Source: Hyphomicrobiales bacterium (lineage in GTDB: Bacteria; Pseudomonadota; Alphaproteobacteria; Rhizobiales; Beijerinckiaceae). From it: DNA of 64,000 nucleotides. Under the pieces are notes generated by a model, which did no database searches, was not told where the DNA came from, and saw only the letters and a program-made list of their open reading frames with translations. Location of the stretch: assembly GCA_027483945.1 (NCBI GenBank), contig JAIXTM010000001.1, positions 124,001 to 188,000 of the forward strand, in the 5' to 3' direction. The translations under genes and the position numbers were made by a program. Shown here in pieces: positions 16,541-24,187 of the stretch (position 1 is its first letter; each line of letters opens with the position of its first letter).

Positions 16541-19500
16541 GAAGCCGCCTGCCGCCGGGCGATAGCGAGCGCATTATCGATCACGCGGTCCATGGTGGCG
16601 GCATCGAGAGCGTAGATGCCGTGCTTCCCCTTCACCTCGTCATAGAGAAAGTCGTCCATTGCGTTCCTGATCTCATTTTGGACATCAATATCGGCTTGCC
16701 AGCCAATCTTTCGATGTCGGCGAACGATCGCTGCGAACGCGGCTGCGGTCTGCGCCGAGATCGAAGAAACGTCGTTGCCGATCACGTCTTTCAGGAGAGG
16801 CTCCGTGTTGCGGTAGAGCGCACTTGCGAGGTCATCGTTGCGCACCTCGGTCGGGATAGCCTCATCCGCGCTTGAGCGGTTCACGACCTGATTGCGTAGT
16901 GCGATGATCTTGTCGAGATAGTCTTTCTCGGAAAGGCGCCCGGCACGAAACTCCTCGATTGTCTGGCGAACCAGATCTGAGAAGCGCTTGTAGAAGACCG
17001 GGTCTTCATCCATGCGTTCGGTGACGGTGCGAGCCGTTGCGCTCGCGATCGCATCGGCCTTTGATGCCGTGCTGCCGGTCTCCTCCGCGACCGTCCGCCG
17101 GAAGGCCGCCTCGTCGAAGATGTTCACCGGCGCGACGATCGGGACCACATCGGTTGCTGAGATATGTCGGTCGAGCAACTTGCGAATACGCGCTTCGTGC
17201 TCGGCGAAGTCGATGACGTCGGCGTAGCGACGGGCTGCCGATCGGCGAAGGTTCTCGAACCGCTTCAGGTCCGCCTTGTACCCGGCCAGCGTTCGCGCAT
17301 CCGTGCCTTGGAGGAAGTCCTCCGACGAAAAGGCGAGCGCAAGCGCCTTCGCGTATGCGCGCAGGCGAGCGTAGAAGTCATCTCGGAGGAGCTCGTCAGC
17401 GAGGAGGCGCTCATATTCCTCCTGGTCGCCGGCGTTCCGAATGCCTTTGAAGAGATCGAGAAGAGAGGCGTGAAGGTCGGGCAAGCTCTCCGTCTTCTCA
17501 CGGATGCTGACGAGCGCCTCGGCTACATCCGCCTCAGCATAGCCTTCTAACGCGCTGTAGGCGGTCAACGCCCGGTCGAGTTCCCCGAGCACGCCCGCAT
17601 AATCGATGACATGCCCGAAGTCCTTTTCGACGCCCGTCTCGTCGTCCTCATAAAGCCGATTGACGCGAGCTATCGCTTGAAGGAGGCCGTGGTCGCGCAG
17701 CGGCTTGGCCAGATAGAGCACCCGATTGCGCGGGGCGTCGAAGCCGGTCAGCAGCTTGTCTACGACGATCACGATCTCGGGCGCGTCTGGGCCTTTGAAC
17801 CGCTCGATGACGGCTTCCTCGTAACGCTCGGGCGTGCCGTACTGCGTCTTCACGCGCTTCCAGAAGCGGGCGACCTCCTCGCTCGGCTCCTCGTCGACCT
17901 CCTCGTGACCTTCGCGGTCGTCAGAGGGCGCGATGACCACCTCGCTCGTCACCTCGCCAAATTCGTCCAGCAACTCCTTCAGGATCACGGCCGCTCGTTG
18001 GCTCGGAGCCACGAGCTGCGCCTTGAACGGCGTCCCCTTCCAGTTGCGGGCGAAATCCTCCGACACGTCGAACGCGATGACGCGGAGGCGAGGCTCGGCC
18101 GCGTGCACCTCGCGGCCTCGGCTCATCTTGCGTTTCAGGTCGGCGATCTGGGCGTCGCTCAGGCCTTTGACCGTCCGCTCAAACCACCTGTCGATGGCGC
18201 CTTGGTCGAGTTCCGTCTCGACATGACGCCCCTCGTACAGAAGCGGCACGACCGCCTTGTCCCGCACCGCCTCGTCGATCGCGTAGCGGTCGATAAGACC
18301 GCCAAACCGATCGAAGGTGCTCCGTTCCTTCTTGAGGAGCGGCGTTCCCGTAAAGCCAATGTAGCAGGCATTCGGGAACACGCGACGCATCTGCCGGTGC
18401 AGGCTCTCGTCGTCCTTGATCGCCTGACTGCGGTGGCTCTCGTCCACCAGCAAGAAAACATCGCGGCTCTCGTCGACGAGATCGCGGGAGCGCAGGGCTG
18501 CCTTGAACTTGTGAATGAGCGTGGTGACGATCTCGGCCTTGTTCTCCACGAGGCGCGCGAGGTCGCGACCGGATTCGGCCTGATGCACGACCAAGCCCGT
18601 CGCCCGGAAGTTATCGCGGATCTGTCGGTCCAGGTCGCGCCGGTCGGTCACCAGGATGATCCGGCGGTTCGGCACCCGATCGGCGATGGCGCGGGCCAGC
18701 ATCGCCATCGTGAGCGACTTGCCGGAGCCTTGCGTATGCCAGATCACGCCGCCGCGGCGCCGCTCGCGTTCGTCAAACTGCGACAGGCGCTCCAATGCTT
18801 TGCGCACCCCGAAGAACTGCTGATAGCGGGCGACCTTCTTTGCGCCGGCGTCGAAGAGGGTGAAGCCGCGCACAAGGGTGAGCAGGCGCTCGGGGGAGAG
18901 CAGGCCAACGAGCGTTTCGTCGAGCGCGGTCGGCAAGCGTCCGCCTGCCTCCATCAACCCTTCGTGCCGGCGCCGATGCGGAGCGAAATCGGCGAAGATG
19001 GCCGCGGCTTCGGCCGGCGGTAGGCGACGGTTGATGACGGCCGCGATCTCGGTTTCAGCAATCTCCTTCTCGCGCCACAGAGCCCAGAATTTTGCCGGCG
19101 TCCCTACGGTTGCATAGAGCGGCTCGCTCGGGTTTGCCGCGACAAGGAGCTGCGTCGTCGCGAACAGGCGCGGGATCTCCTCCGAGCCCTGGTTCCGGAT
19201 CTGCTGACTGACGCCCTGTTTCGCCTCGATCTGCGAGGCTTTCACTTCAATGATCGCGAGCGGAATGCCGTTGATGAAGAGCACGATGTCGGGCCGGCGT
19301 GTGTCGATCGAGCGCGCCCGCTCAACCGCGAACTCGGCGGTGACATGGAAAACGTTGTTATCCAGGCGCTCCCAATCGATGAAGCGCAATTGCCGCCCGC
19401 GCGTCTCGCCCTCGATCGTGATCGGGATAGAAGTGCCGAGCTGAATGATATCGGTCGCGGCAGCATTGGCGCCGAGAAGTCCGGCGCTCGTGTCGCCGGT

Positions 19501-19758
19501 AGCGGCCTTCAGCCGTCCGATCGCTTCTGCCACCGCGGCGTCGGTAACCGGATAAGCGCGGCCGCGCTGCTCGATCACGTTCAGGGCCCTCAGCCGTTCG
19601 GTCAGCACGTCTTCGAGAAGGGTCTCGCCGAGCCGTCCCCGGCGCTGAACCTCGCCCTCCGCTCGCGAGAGATAACGCCAACCAAGATTGGCGAGCGTGT
19701 GTATGGCCTGGAGCTGCGGCCCGCCGGCTTCCGAGGTGGGAAAGGCTGGGGAGGTCAC
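16537..19758 (-). CDS. hsdR: Type I restriction enzyme, R subunit
   Basis: A 1073-residue HsdR. The N-terminal nuclease domain carries the PD-(D/E)xK site with Asp157 (RRPDIVLF) and Glu171-x-Lys173 (IIEVKA). The translocase follows: motif I HTQGSGKSLT (341-350), motif II DESH (439-442) and motif III GFTGTPL (468-474). The C-terminal 350 residues are the helical domain that docks on the HsdM2S core. With HsdM and HsdS it translocates and cuts unmethylated foreign DNA. The start codon is GTG, overlapping the hsdS stop (GTGA). Length and all motifs are normal, so the subunit is probably active. Confidence 0.95.
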   Translation of the reverse strand: MTSPAFPTSEAGGPQLQAIHTLANLGWRYLSRAEGEVQRRGRLGETLLEDVLTERLRALNVIEQRGRAYPVTDAAVAEAIGRLKAATGDTSAGLLGANAAATDIIQLGTSIPITIEGETRGRQLRFIDWERLDNNVFHVTAEFAVERARSIDTRRPDIVLFINGIPLAIIEVKASQIEAKQGVSQQIRNQGSEEIPRLFATTQLLVAANPSEPLYATVGTPAKFWALWREKEIAETEIAAVINRRLPPAEAAAIFADFAPHRRRHEGLMEAGGRLPTALDETLVGLLSPERLLTLVRGFTLFDAGAKKVARYQQFFGVRKALERLSQFDERERRRGGVIWHTQGSGKSLTMAMLARAIADRVPNRRIILVTDRRDLDRQIRDNFRATGLVVHQAESGRDLARLVENKAEIVTTLIHKFKAALRSRDLVDESRDVFLLVDESHRSQAIKDDESLHRQMRRVFPNACYIGFTGTPLLKKERSTFDRFGGLIDRYAIDEAVRDKAVVPLLYEGRHVETELDQGAIDRWFERTVKGLSDAQIADLKRKMSRGREVHAAEPRLRVIAFDVSEDFARNWKGTPFKAQLVAPSQRAAVILKELLDEFGEVTSEVVIAPSDDREGHEEVDEEPSEEVARFWKRVKTQYGTPERYEEAVIERFKGPDAPEIVIVVDKLLTGFDAPRNRVLYLAKPLRDHGLLQAIARVNRLYEDDETGVEKDFGHVIDYAGVLGELDRALTAYSALEGYAEADVAEALVSIREKTESLPDLHASLLDLFKGIRNAGDQEEYERLLADELLRDDFYARLRAYAKALALAFSSEDFLQGTDARTLAGYKADLKRFENLRRSAARRYADVIDFAEHEARIRKLLDRHISATDVVPIVAPVNIFDEAAFRRTVAEETGSTASKADAIASATARTVTERMDEDPVFYKRFSDLVRQTIEEFRAGRLSEKDYLDKIIALRNQVVNRSSADEAIPTEVRNDDLASALYRNTEPLLKDVIGNDVSSISAQTAAAFAAIVRRHRKIGWQADIDVQNEIRNAMDDFLYDEVKGKHGIYALDAATMDRVIDNALAIARRQAAS

Positions 19759-20951
19759 TCGGCGGCCTCCCTGACAAGTCGCCCGCCCGGCATCAACGCA
19801 TCCGCGCTCGCCGGAACGCGCAACTCACCGGTGAGCAGCTTTTGTATGAGGCCGCGCTTCTGAACGCGGAGGCAGTCCCCGCGTTGCCGCTCGCGCTTGA
19901 TGTCGTCTTCGAACATGTCGAGCATTTCACCGATCTCCGCCGCCCGGTTCGCGCCCACGTTGGGAATAGGAAGGCTCCCGACCTCCGAAATGCGGATCGA
20001 TGGAAATCCATCTCCTTGTAGAAGGCTTGAGGGTGGGTGTTCGGTAAGCCAGTGATACAGGAACGACTGGTGTGCGCTGTCCCGCGCATTCACCGCGCCC
20101 AGGTGACTCACAACGTGTGCGGGGACTGGAAGCCTTAAGACCCGGGCCAGCGTTGCGGACATCCCGCTCTTCGCAAAGAGGACCGTGCCCTCTGGAAATA
20201 GGCGGAGCCGAGCGGTCCTGGCGAACCCAGGATCGAGGTACTCCGGCTCGTCGGGTTGCTCTCCGGCGAAGGCGGCGAGGTCGCTCACCCGAACAAAGCG
20301 AGGACCGCTCTCGGCAAATGCTCCTCTGTCTTGTGGCGCCGGAATGCCGGTCGAGATCTCCGCCAAATCAGAGAGCGGCACCTCAGTATCGGTAAGGTCA
20401 AGGAGCACCGTTTTTCTCACGGCGAGTAGTCTGCGCCGCTTCGCTGCGATCAGCCGTTCAGTAGTAGCGATCGCCTCGTCCCATGCGTCCAGCACAGCTG
20501 CAATGCGCCGCTGCTCGGGGAGAGGAGGCGGTGTGACCGGAATGCTCGCAAAGTCGGCATAGTATAGCCTCAGCCGGTCGTCCGTGATGCCGTGCGAATA
20601 GGCCCACAGCAGATGCAGCATCCGAGGAGACTTGAACCAGTGAAAAGCGAATCGGGAGTCGATCTGCTCCGTCGGCTGCAACACGACATAGGCGGGGCTC
20701 ACCATAGCGTCTCGATCGGCGACCCCGCAGGCGCCCTGCCACATGCGCATCATGTTGTAGGCGATGTCCCCAGGGCGCACGCGTAGGTGCTCGGCTGGGG
20801 ACAACGTCGTGTCCATCTTCCGTTCCAGCTCTTCCCGTCGCATGAGCCCGTCACGCATCGTAACGCTCAGGGTCGGCAGACCCGGCTCTCCAGGCTCCTG
20901 CCGATTTCGGAAGTATGTGCCGAGACGGGGCTGGGAGTTTCCTTTAGACAT
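19755..20951 (-). CDS. hsdS: Type I restriction enzyme, S (specificity) subunit
   Basis: A 398-residue HsdS with the normal two target-recognition halves. The first ends with the conserved IPVTPPPLPEQRRIAAVLDA spacer (about 135-155), then a coiled-coil with ATTERLIAAKRRRL. The second half ends with SLPIPNVGANRAAEIGEMLD and a final helix ending KRGLIQKLLTGELRVP. Each half reads one part of a bipartite target. The ATG at 20951 lies 8 bases inside the hsdM end. The recognition sequence cannot be read from the protein alone. Confidence 0.93.
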   Translation of the reverse strand: MSKGNSQPRLGTYFRNRQEPGEPGLPTLSVTMRDGLMRREELERKMDTTLSPAEHLRVRPGDIAYNMMRMWQGACGVADRDAMVSPAYVVLQPTEQIDSRFAFHWFKSPRMLHLLWAYSHGITDDRLRLYYADFASIPVTPPPLPEQRRIAAVLDAWDEAIATTERLIAAKRRRLLAVRKTVLLDLTDTEVPLSDLAEISTGIPAPQDRGAFAESGPRFVRVSDLAAFAGEQPDEPEYLDPGFARTARLRLFPEGTVLFAKSGMSATLARVLRLPVPAHVVSHLGAVNARDSAHQSFLYHWLTEHPPSSLLQGDGFPSIRISEVGSLPIPNVGANRAAEIGEMLDMFEDDIKRERQRGDCLRVQKRGLIQKLLTGELRVPASADALMPGGRLVREAAE

Positions 20952-22497
20952 CAACGCCGAGCTCCCGCAAAAAACCGTCCATGCGCTTGCGCGTTTCGGC
21001 GAGCTGCGCCTCCAGTGTCACGATTTCGCGCTGGATCGCGGCCGCGTCGATCCCATCCTCGGTCTCGAACGTGTCGACGTAGCGCGGAATGTTGAGGTTA
21101 TAGCCGTTGCCGGCGATCTCGGCCCGGCTCGCGACGACCGCATAGCGTTCGACCGGAGCCCGCGCCTTTACCGTCTCGACGATCCGGTCCAGGTGCTCGG
21201 GTCCAAGGCTATTCATCCGCTTGCCCGGCACGAAGTCGCGGCTCGCGTCCACCAAGAGCACGCCGTCTTCGCCGGCGCGCGCACCTCCGGCCTCGCGCGA
21301 CCGGTCGAACACCACGAGGCAGACCGGGATCCCGGTGGAGGGGAAAAGCTGAGCCGGCAGACCGACGACCGTGTCGATCAGGTTCTCTTCGACGAGCGCT
21401 TGCCGGATGCGTCCCTCCGCGCCGCCACGGAACAGCACTCCGTGCGGGGCGACGACAGCAACCCGGCCTGAGCGGGGCTTCGCAGCCTCGATCATGTGGA
21501 GGATGAAGGCGTAATCGCCGCGTCCTTTTGGGGGCACGCCGCGGTGGAAGCGACGGAAGCGATCACGCGCTGCGTTCTCGGCGCCCCACTTGTCGAGGGA
21601 GAAGGGCGGGTTCGCAACCACCACGTCGAAGCGCAGCAGCGCCTCGCCCTCGACGAGCTTCGGGTTGTTGAGCGTATCGCCCCATTCGATGCGCGCCCCG
21701 TCCTGCCCGTGCAGGAACATGTTCATGCGCGCGAGTGCTTGGGTGCCGCCGTTCGCCTCCTGGCCGAACAGGGCGTAGTTCCTGGCCTCGCTCTCGGGCA
21801 GCTTCTCGCGCGCCGCCGCCGCTTGAACCTCCTCAGCCGCGCGGATCAACAACGAGCCAGAGCCGCAGGTCGGATCGCAAATGCGATCCCCGGGCCGCGG
21901 CCGGGCGAGACGGACTAGGAGCTCGGAAATTCTCCGCGGCGTGAAGAACTCGCCCGCTTTCTTGCCGGCATCCGAAGCGAAGCGCGAGATCAGATAAATG
22001 TAGGTTTCGCCGATCACGTCCTCGCCAACCCGGCTCGGCCGCAGATCCAGCGCCGGCTTGGCGAAGTCCTCGAGTAGGTTCTTGAGCCGCCGGTTGCGGT
22101 CACGCGTCTCGCCGAGGGCGATCTCGGAGTTGAAGTCGATGTTGCGAAACACGCCTTCGAGCTTGGCCTTGTTCGCGTCTTCAATCGCGGTCAGCGCAAT
22201 GTTGATGCGCTCGCCGATGTTGTCGGTATTGCGCTGGGCATGGATCTCATCGAAGGAGCTTCCGGGCGGAAGCACAAAGCGCTCGCGCTCTAGCCTGCGA
22301 AGGATGCGCTCTTCGTCATCCCCGAACCGCGCTTTATACTCCTCGTAGTGGTCTTTCCAGACATCCGAGATGTATTTGTGAAAGAGCGTCGTAAGGATGT
22401 AGTCCTTGTATTGAGCGGGGTCGATTACGCCCCGAAAGGTGTCGCATGCGGCCCACGCGGCGGCATTGACGGTGTCTTGGCGAGTTTTGTCGGTCAT
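20944..22497 (-). CDS. hsdM: Type I restriction enzyme, M (methyltransferase) subunit
   Basis: A 517-residue N6-adenine methyltransferase. It has an N-terminal HsdM helical domain (about 10-140), the FFTPRRI element (184-190), the SAM-binding motif DPTCGSGSLL (208-217) and the catalytic NPPF (296-299). It methylates the bipartite site with HsdS and is needed for restriction with HsdR. CAGGAG precedes the ATG at 22497. A stable 10-bp hairpin lies just upstream (22526-22549) between this gene and the half-HsdS/DUF2188 frame, possibly tuning expression. All motifs are intact. Confidence 0.95.
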   Translation of the reverse strand: MTDKTRQDTVNAAAWAACDTFRGVIDPAQYKDYILTTLFHKYISDVWKDHYEEYKARFGDDEERILRRLERERFVLPPGSSFDEIHAQRNTDNIGERINIALTAIEDANKAKLEGVFRNIDFNSEIALGETRDRNRRLKNLLEDFAKPALDLRPSRVGEDVIGETYIYLISRFASDAGKKAGEFFTPRRISELLVRLARPRPGDRICDPTCGSGSLLIRAAEEVQAAAAREKLPESEARNYALFGQEANGGTQALARMNMFLHGQDGARIEWGDTLNNPKLVEGEALLRFDVVVANPPFSLDKWGAENAARDRFRRFHRGVPPKGRGDYAFILHMIEAAKPRSGRVAVVAPHGVLFRGGAEGRIRQALVEENLIDTVVGLPAQLFPSTGIPVCLVVFDRSREAGGARAGEDGVLLVDASRDFVPGKRMNSLGPEHLDRIVETVKARAPVERYAVVASRAEIAGNGYNLNIPRYVDTFETEDGIDAAAIQREIVTLEAQLAETRKRMDGFLRELGVDV

Positions 22498-22525
22498 GCA
22501 GCGAGAACTCCTGAAATGGGATGGA

Positions 22526-22549
22526 GCGGAGGGCGCGAACGCCCTCCGC
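22526..22549 (-). promoter_or_regulatory. Stable hairpin in the hsdM leader
   Basis: A perfect 10-bp inverted repeat (GCGGAGGGCG / CGCCCTCCGC) closes a 4-nt loop that reads TTCG on the transcribed minus strand. No T-run follows, so it is not a classic terminator. It sits 28 bp before the hsdM start and could act as an RNA stabiliser, a processing site or an attenuator. Confidence 0.5.
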
Positions 22550-22560
22550 GGACGGTCGGA

Positions 22561-22812
22561 TCAGCCCTTCGGCGGCACGGGATCGTTCCCGTGGCTGTCG
22601 GACTGCGCGATGCGGCCATCCCGGTTATGAATCTTAAGCTCGGAATGCTCGGCGCGGCTCTGCTTGCGTGCCGCATCGACCGCGTCTTGCTTGGTGTCGT
22701 GGTGGCTCGATGCGCGGCTCGCACCACCGCGCACGTTATTCCAGCCGCCACCCGGGGCGGGGACGACGTGGCGCGTGCCCCCTCCCTTGCTGCTTCCAGA
22801 AGACTTCGCCAT
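22561..22812 (-). CDS. DUF2188 protein, possible separate translation start within the half-HsdS frame
   Basis: From the ATG at 22812 an 83-residue protein is read, which is the usual size of free-standing DUF2188 proteins. GGAG lies 8 bases before this ATG. The 30 residues that would link it to the HsdS half are low-complexity (SERPDPSEAVVGAVSTLTNG), as expected for read-through of a former intergenic part. DUF2188 has no established activity; many members sit next to DNA-modification genes. Confidence 0.5.
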   Translation of the reverse strand: MAKSSGSSKGGGTRHVVPAPGGGWNNVRGGASRASSHHDTKQDAVDAARKQSRAEHSELKIHNRDGRIAQSDSHGNDPVPPKG

Positions 22813-23469
22813 TGTAGGAACTCCATTCGTCAGAGTGGAAACAGCCCCGACCACGGCTTCACTGGGGTCGGGACGCTCGGAAGCCCATGCCGAGCGCCAA
22901 CTCGGCATGGGTGCACCCTCCGCCGCTCGGCGGAGGATTTCGTCGAGGAGGCGTTCGCGCCTTCCCATCAGATCCTGAACAAGAGACCGCTCGCGTCTCG
23001 CCTCTTCGGCGAGAGCGGCGATGGCCGCCTGTTTCGCGATATCCGGCAATGGAATCGCGAGTTCGGTTAGGGCTTCAATCGGCAGCCGGGGAAGCGTCGC
23101 CGTCGTTCTGTGCTCGGCCAAGGTGGCCTGGGTCGACGGCAAGTTCAGGTAGGCCGCCAGAAACGCGGGCAACACGCGACCGGTCTGCGGACGGACTAGC
23201 AGCAAGTCGAGTGAGGCAAAGAGTTCTCCGTCGACGTCGGGAACGAGCACGGCTCGGTTGGACTGACCGCGTGAGTTCACGATCAGATCGTTCCCTGCGA
23301 TTCGGGCTCGGTCGGCTGCGCGAACGGGCGCGGGACCACGAACCGCGTCGTCGATGGACAAGGTGCCACCGCGAAGGTTGCGGGCCTGCACGTAGACCGC
23401 GTCACCCGGCCCCGTGAGCGGCACCGAGCCGGCGCGAACCTCCGCGATGTCTCGAAGCTTAACCACCAT
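22561..23469 (-). CDS. Half-length HsdS-like specificity protein fused to a DUF2188 domain
   Basis: A 302-residue frame. Residues 1-190 look like one HsdS target-recognition half: VVKLRDIAEVRAGSVPLTGP at the start, ELAIPLPDIAKQAAIAAL as the conserved junction, then a charged helix (RRERLLDEILRR). Residues 220-302 form a DUF2188 domain (RHVVPAPGGGWNNVRGGASR, then DTKQDAVDAARK and IHNRDGRIAQSDSHGNDP). No stop separates them, but a Met at residue 220 has its own ribosome site, so DUF2188 may also be made alone. It is the first frame of the restriction operon, 63 bp before hsdM. A half-S protein could dimerise and offer a second specificity to HsdM, or be a relic; both are inference. Confidence 0.7.
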   Translation of the reverse strand: MVVKLRDIAEVRAGSVPLTGPGDAVYVQARNLRGGTLSIDDAVRGPAPVRAADRARIAGNDLIVNSRGQSNRAVLVPDVDGELFASLDLLLVRPQTGRVLPAFLAAYLNLPSTQATLAEHRTTATLPRLPIEALTELAIPLPDIAKQAAIAALAEEARRERSLVQDLMGRRERLLDEILRRAAEGAPMPSWRSAWASERPDPSEAVVGAVSTLTNGVPTMAKSSGSSKGGGTRHVVPAPGGGWNNVRGGASRASSHHDTKQDAVDAARKQSRAEHSELKIHNRDGRIAQSDSHGNDPVPPKG

Positions 23470-23481
23470 CACTTACGCCTA

Positions 23482-23510
23482 TGAACGATAGAGCAAGCCT
23501 CTATCATTCA
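23482..23510. promoter_or_regulatory. Operator-like inverted repeat upstream of the restriction operon
   Basis: A 12-bp inverted repeat with one mismatch (arms 23482-23493 and 23499-23510, 5-bp centre) lies 13 bp before the ATG of the first restriction-operon gene. A second short palindrome (ATGCTC-6 nt-GAGCAT, 23532-23549) covers the region before the divergent tail gene. The pair sits in the 85-bp junction between cargo and prophage and is the likely control point for the restriction operon. Confidence 0.45.
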
Positions 23511-23554
23511 CCGAACGGCGTCAATAGGCAAATGCTCATAGCGGAGCATGAAAT

Positions 23555-24181
23555 ATGGCCAAGCTGGTGCTTACGGTCGGCGGCTACGTCCTCGGCAACC
23601 TCCTTCTGCCTGGCATCGGTGGTGCGATCGGGGGCGCTATTGGCGGCTATGTCGGCGGCATCGTCGACCAGCAACTCACGCCCGACCAAACCGTATACGG
23701 CGCGCGGCTCCAGGATCTGCGGGTCCAGTCCTCGTCCTATGGCTCGGTGATCCCGACCCTCTACGGCAAGGGCCGGCTCGCCTCGAACATCCTGTGGATG
23801 CGCGGCTTCGACGAGGAGGTCCGCACGGAGACCCAGACCGTCGGCGGCGGAGGCAAGGGCGGGGGCGGCAGCTCGCGCCAGACCACCAACACCGTGTCCT
23901 ACCATTACTACTGCGACCTCGCCGTCAGCCTCTGCGGCGGCCCGATCGCTTCGGTGCCGCGCGTCTTCGCCGACGGGAACGCCTTCGACCCGGCCCATGT
24001 CGGCGCGATGCGGGTCCACAACGGCGGCGAGGCGCAGATGCCCGACCCGCTGGTCCAGGCAGTCGAGGGAGCGGATCGCACGCCCGCCTATCGCGGGCTC
24101 GCCTACGTCGTCCTGGAGCGCCTCTACATCACGCCCTACGGCAACCGCCTGCCGCAACTCACCTTCGAAGTGACCACGTGA
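23555..24181 (+). CDS. Phage tail protein, short paralogue of the tail-tip N-terminus
   Basis: A 208-residue protein. Residues 1-40 form a Gly-rich amphipathic/hydrophobic stretch (PGIGGAIGGAIGGYVGGIVD). Then come YGARLQDLRVQSSSYGSVIP and a poly-Gly loop (VGGGGKGGGGSS), and ADRTPAYRGLAYVVLERLYI near the end. The same order of motifs forms the first 210 residues of the next gene, so this is a tandem copy of the tail-tip N-terminal domain. It is probably a separate subunit of the distal tail. The stop is followed after 6 bases by the next ATG. GGAG (23543-23546) precedes its own ATG. Confidence 0.8.
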   Translation: MAKLVLTVGGYVLGNLLLPGIGGAIGGAIGGYVGGIVDQQLTPDQTVYGARLQDLRVQSSSYGSVIPTLYGKGRLASNILWMRGFDEEVRTETQTVGGGGKGGGGSSRQTTNTVSYHYYCDLAVSLCGGPIASVPRVFADGNAFDPAHVGAMRVHNGGEAQMPDPLVQAVEGADRTPAYRGLAYVVLERLYITPYGNRLPQLTFEVTT

Positions 24182-24187
24182 ACCACC

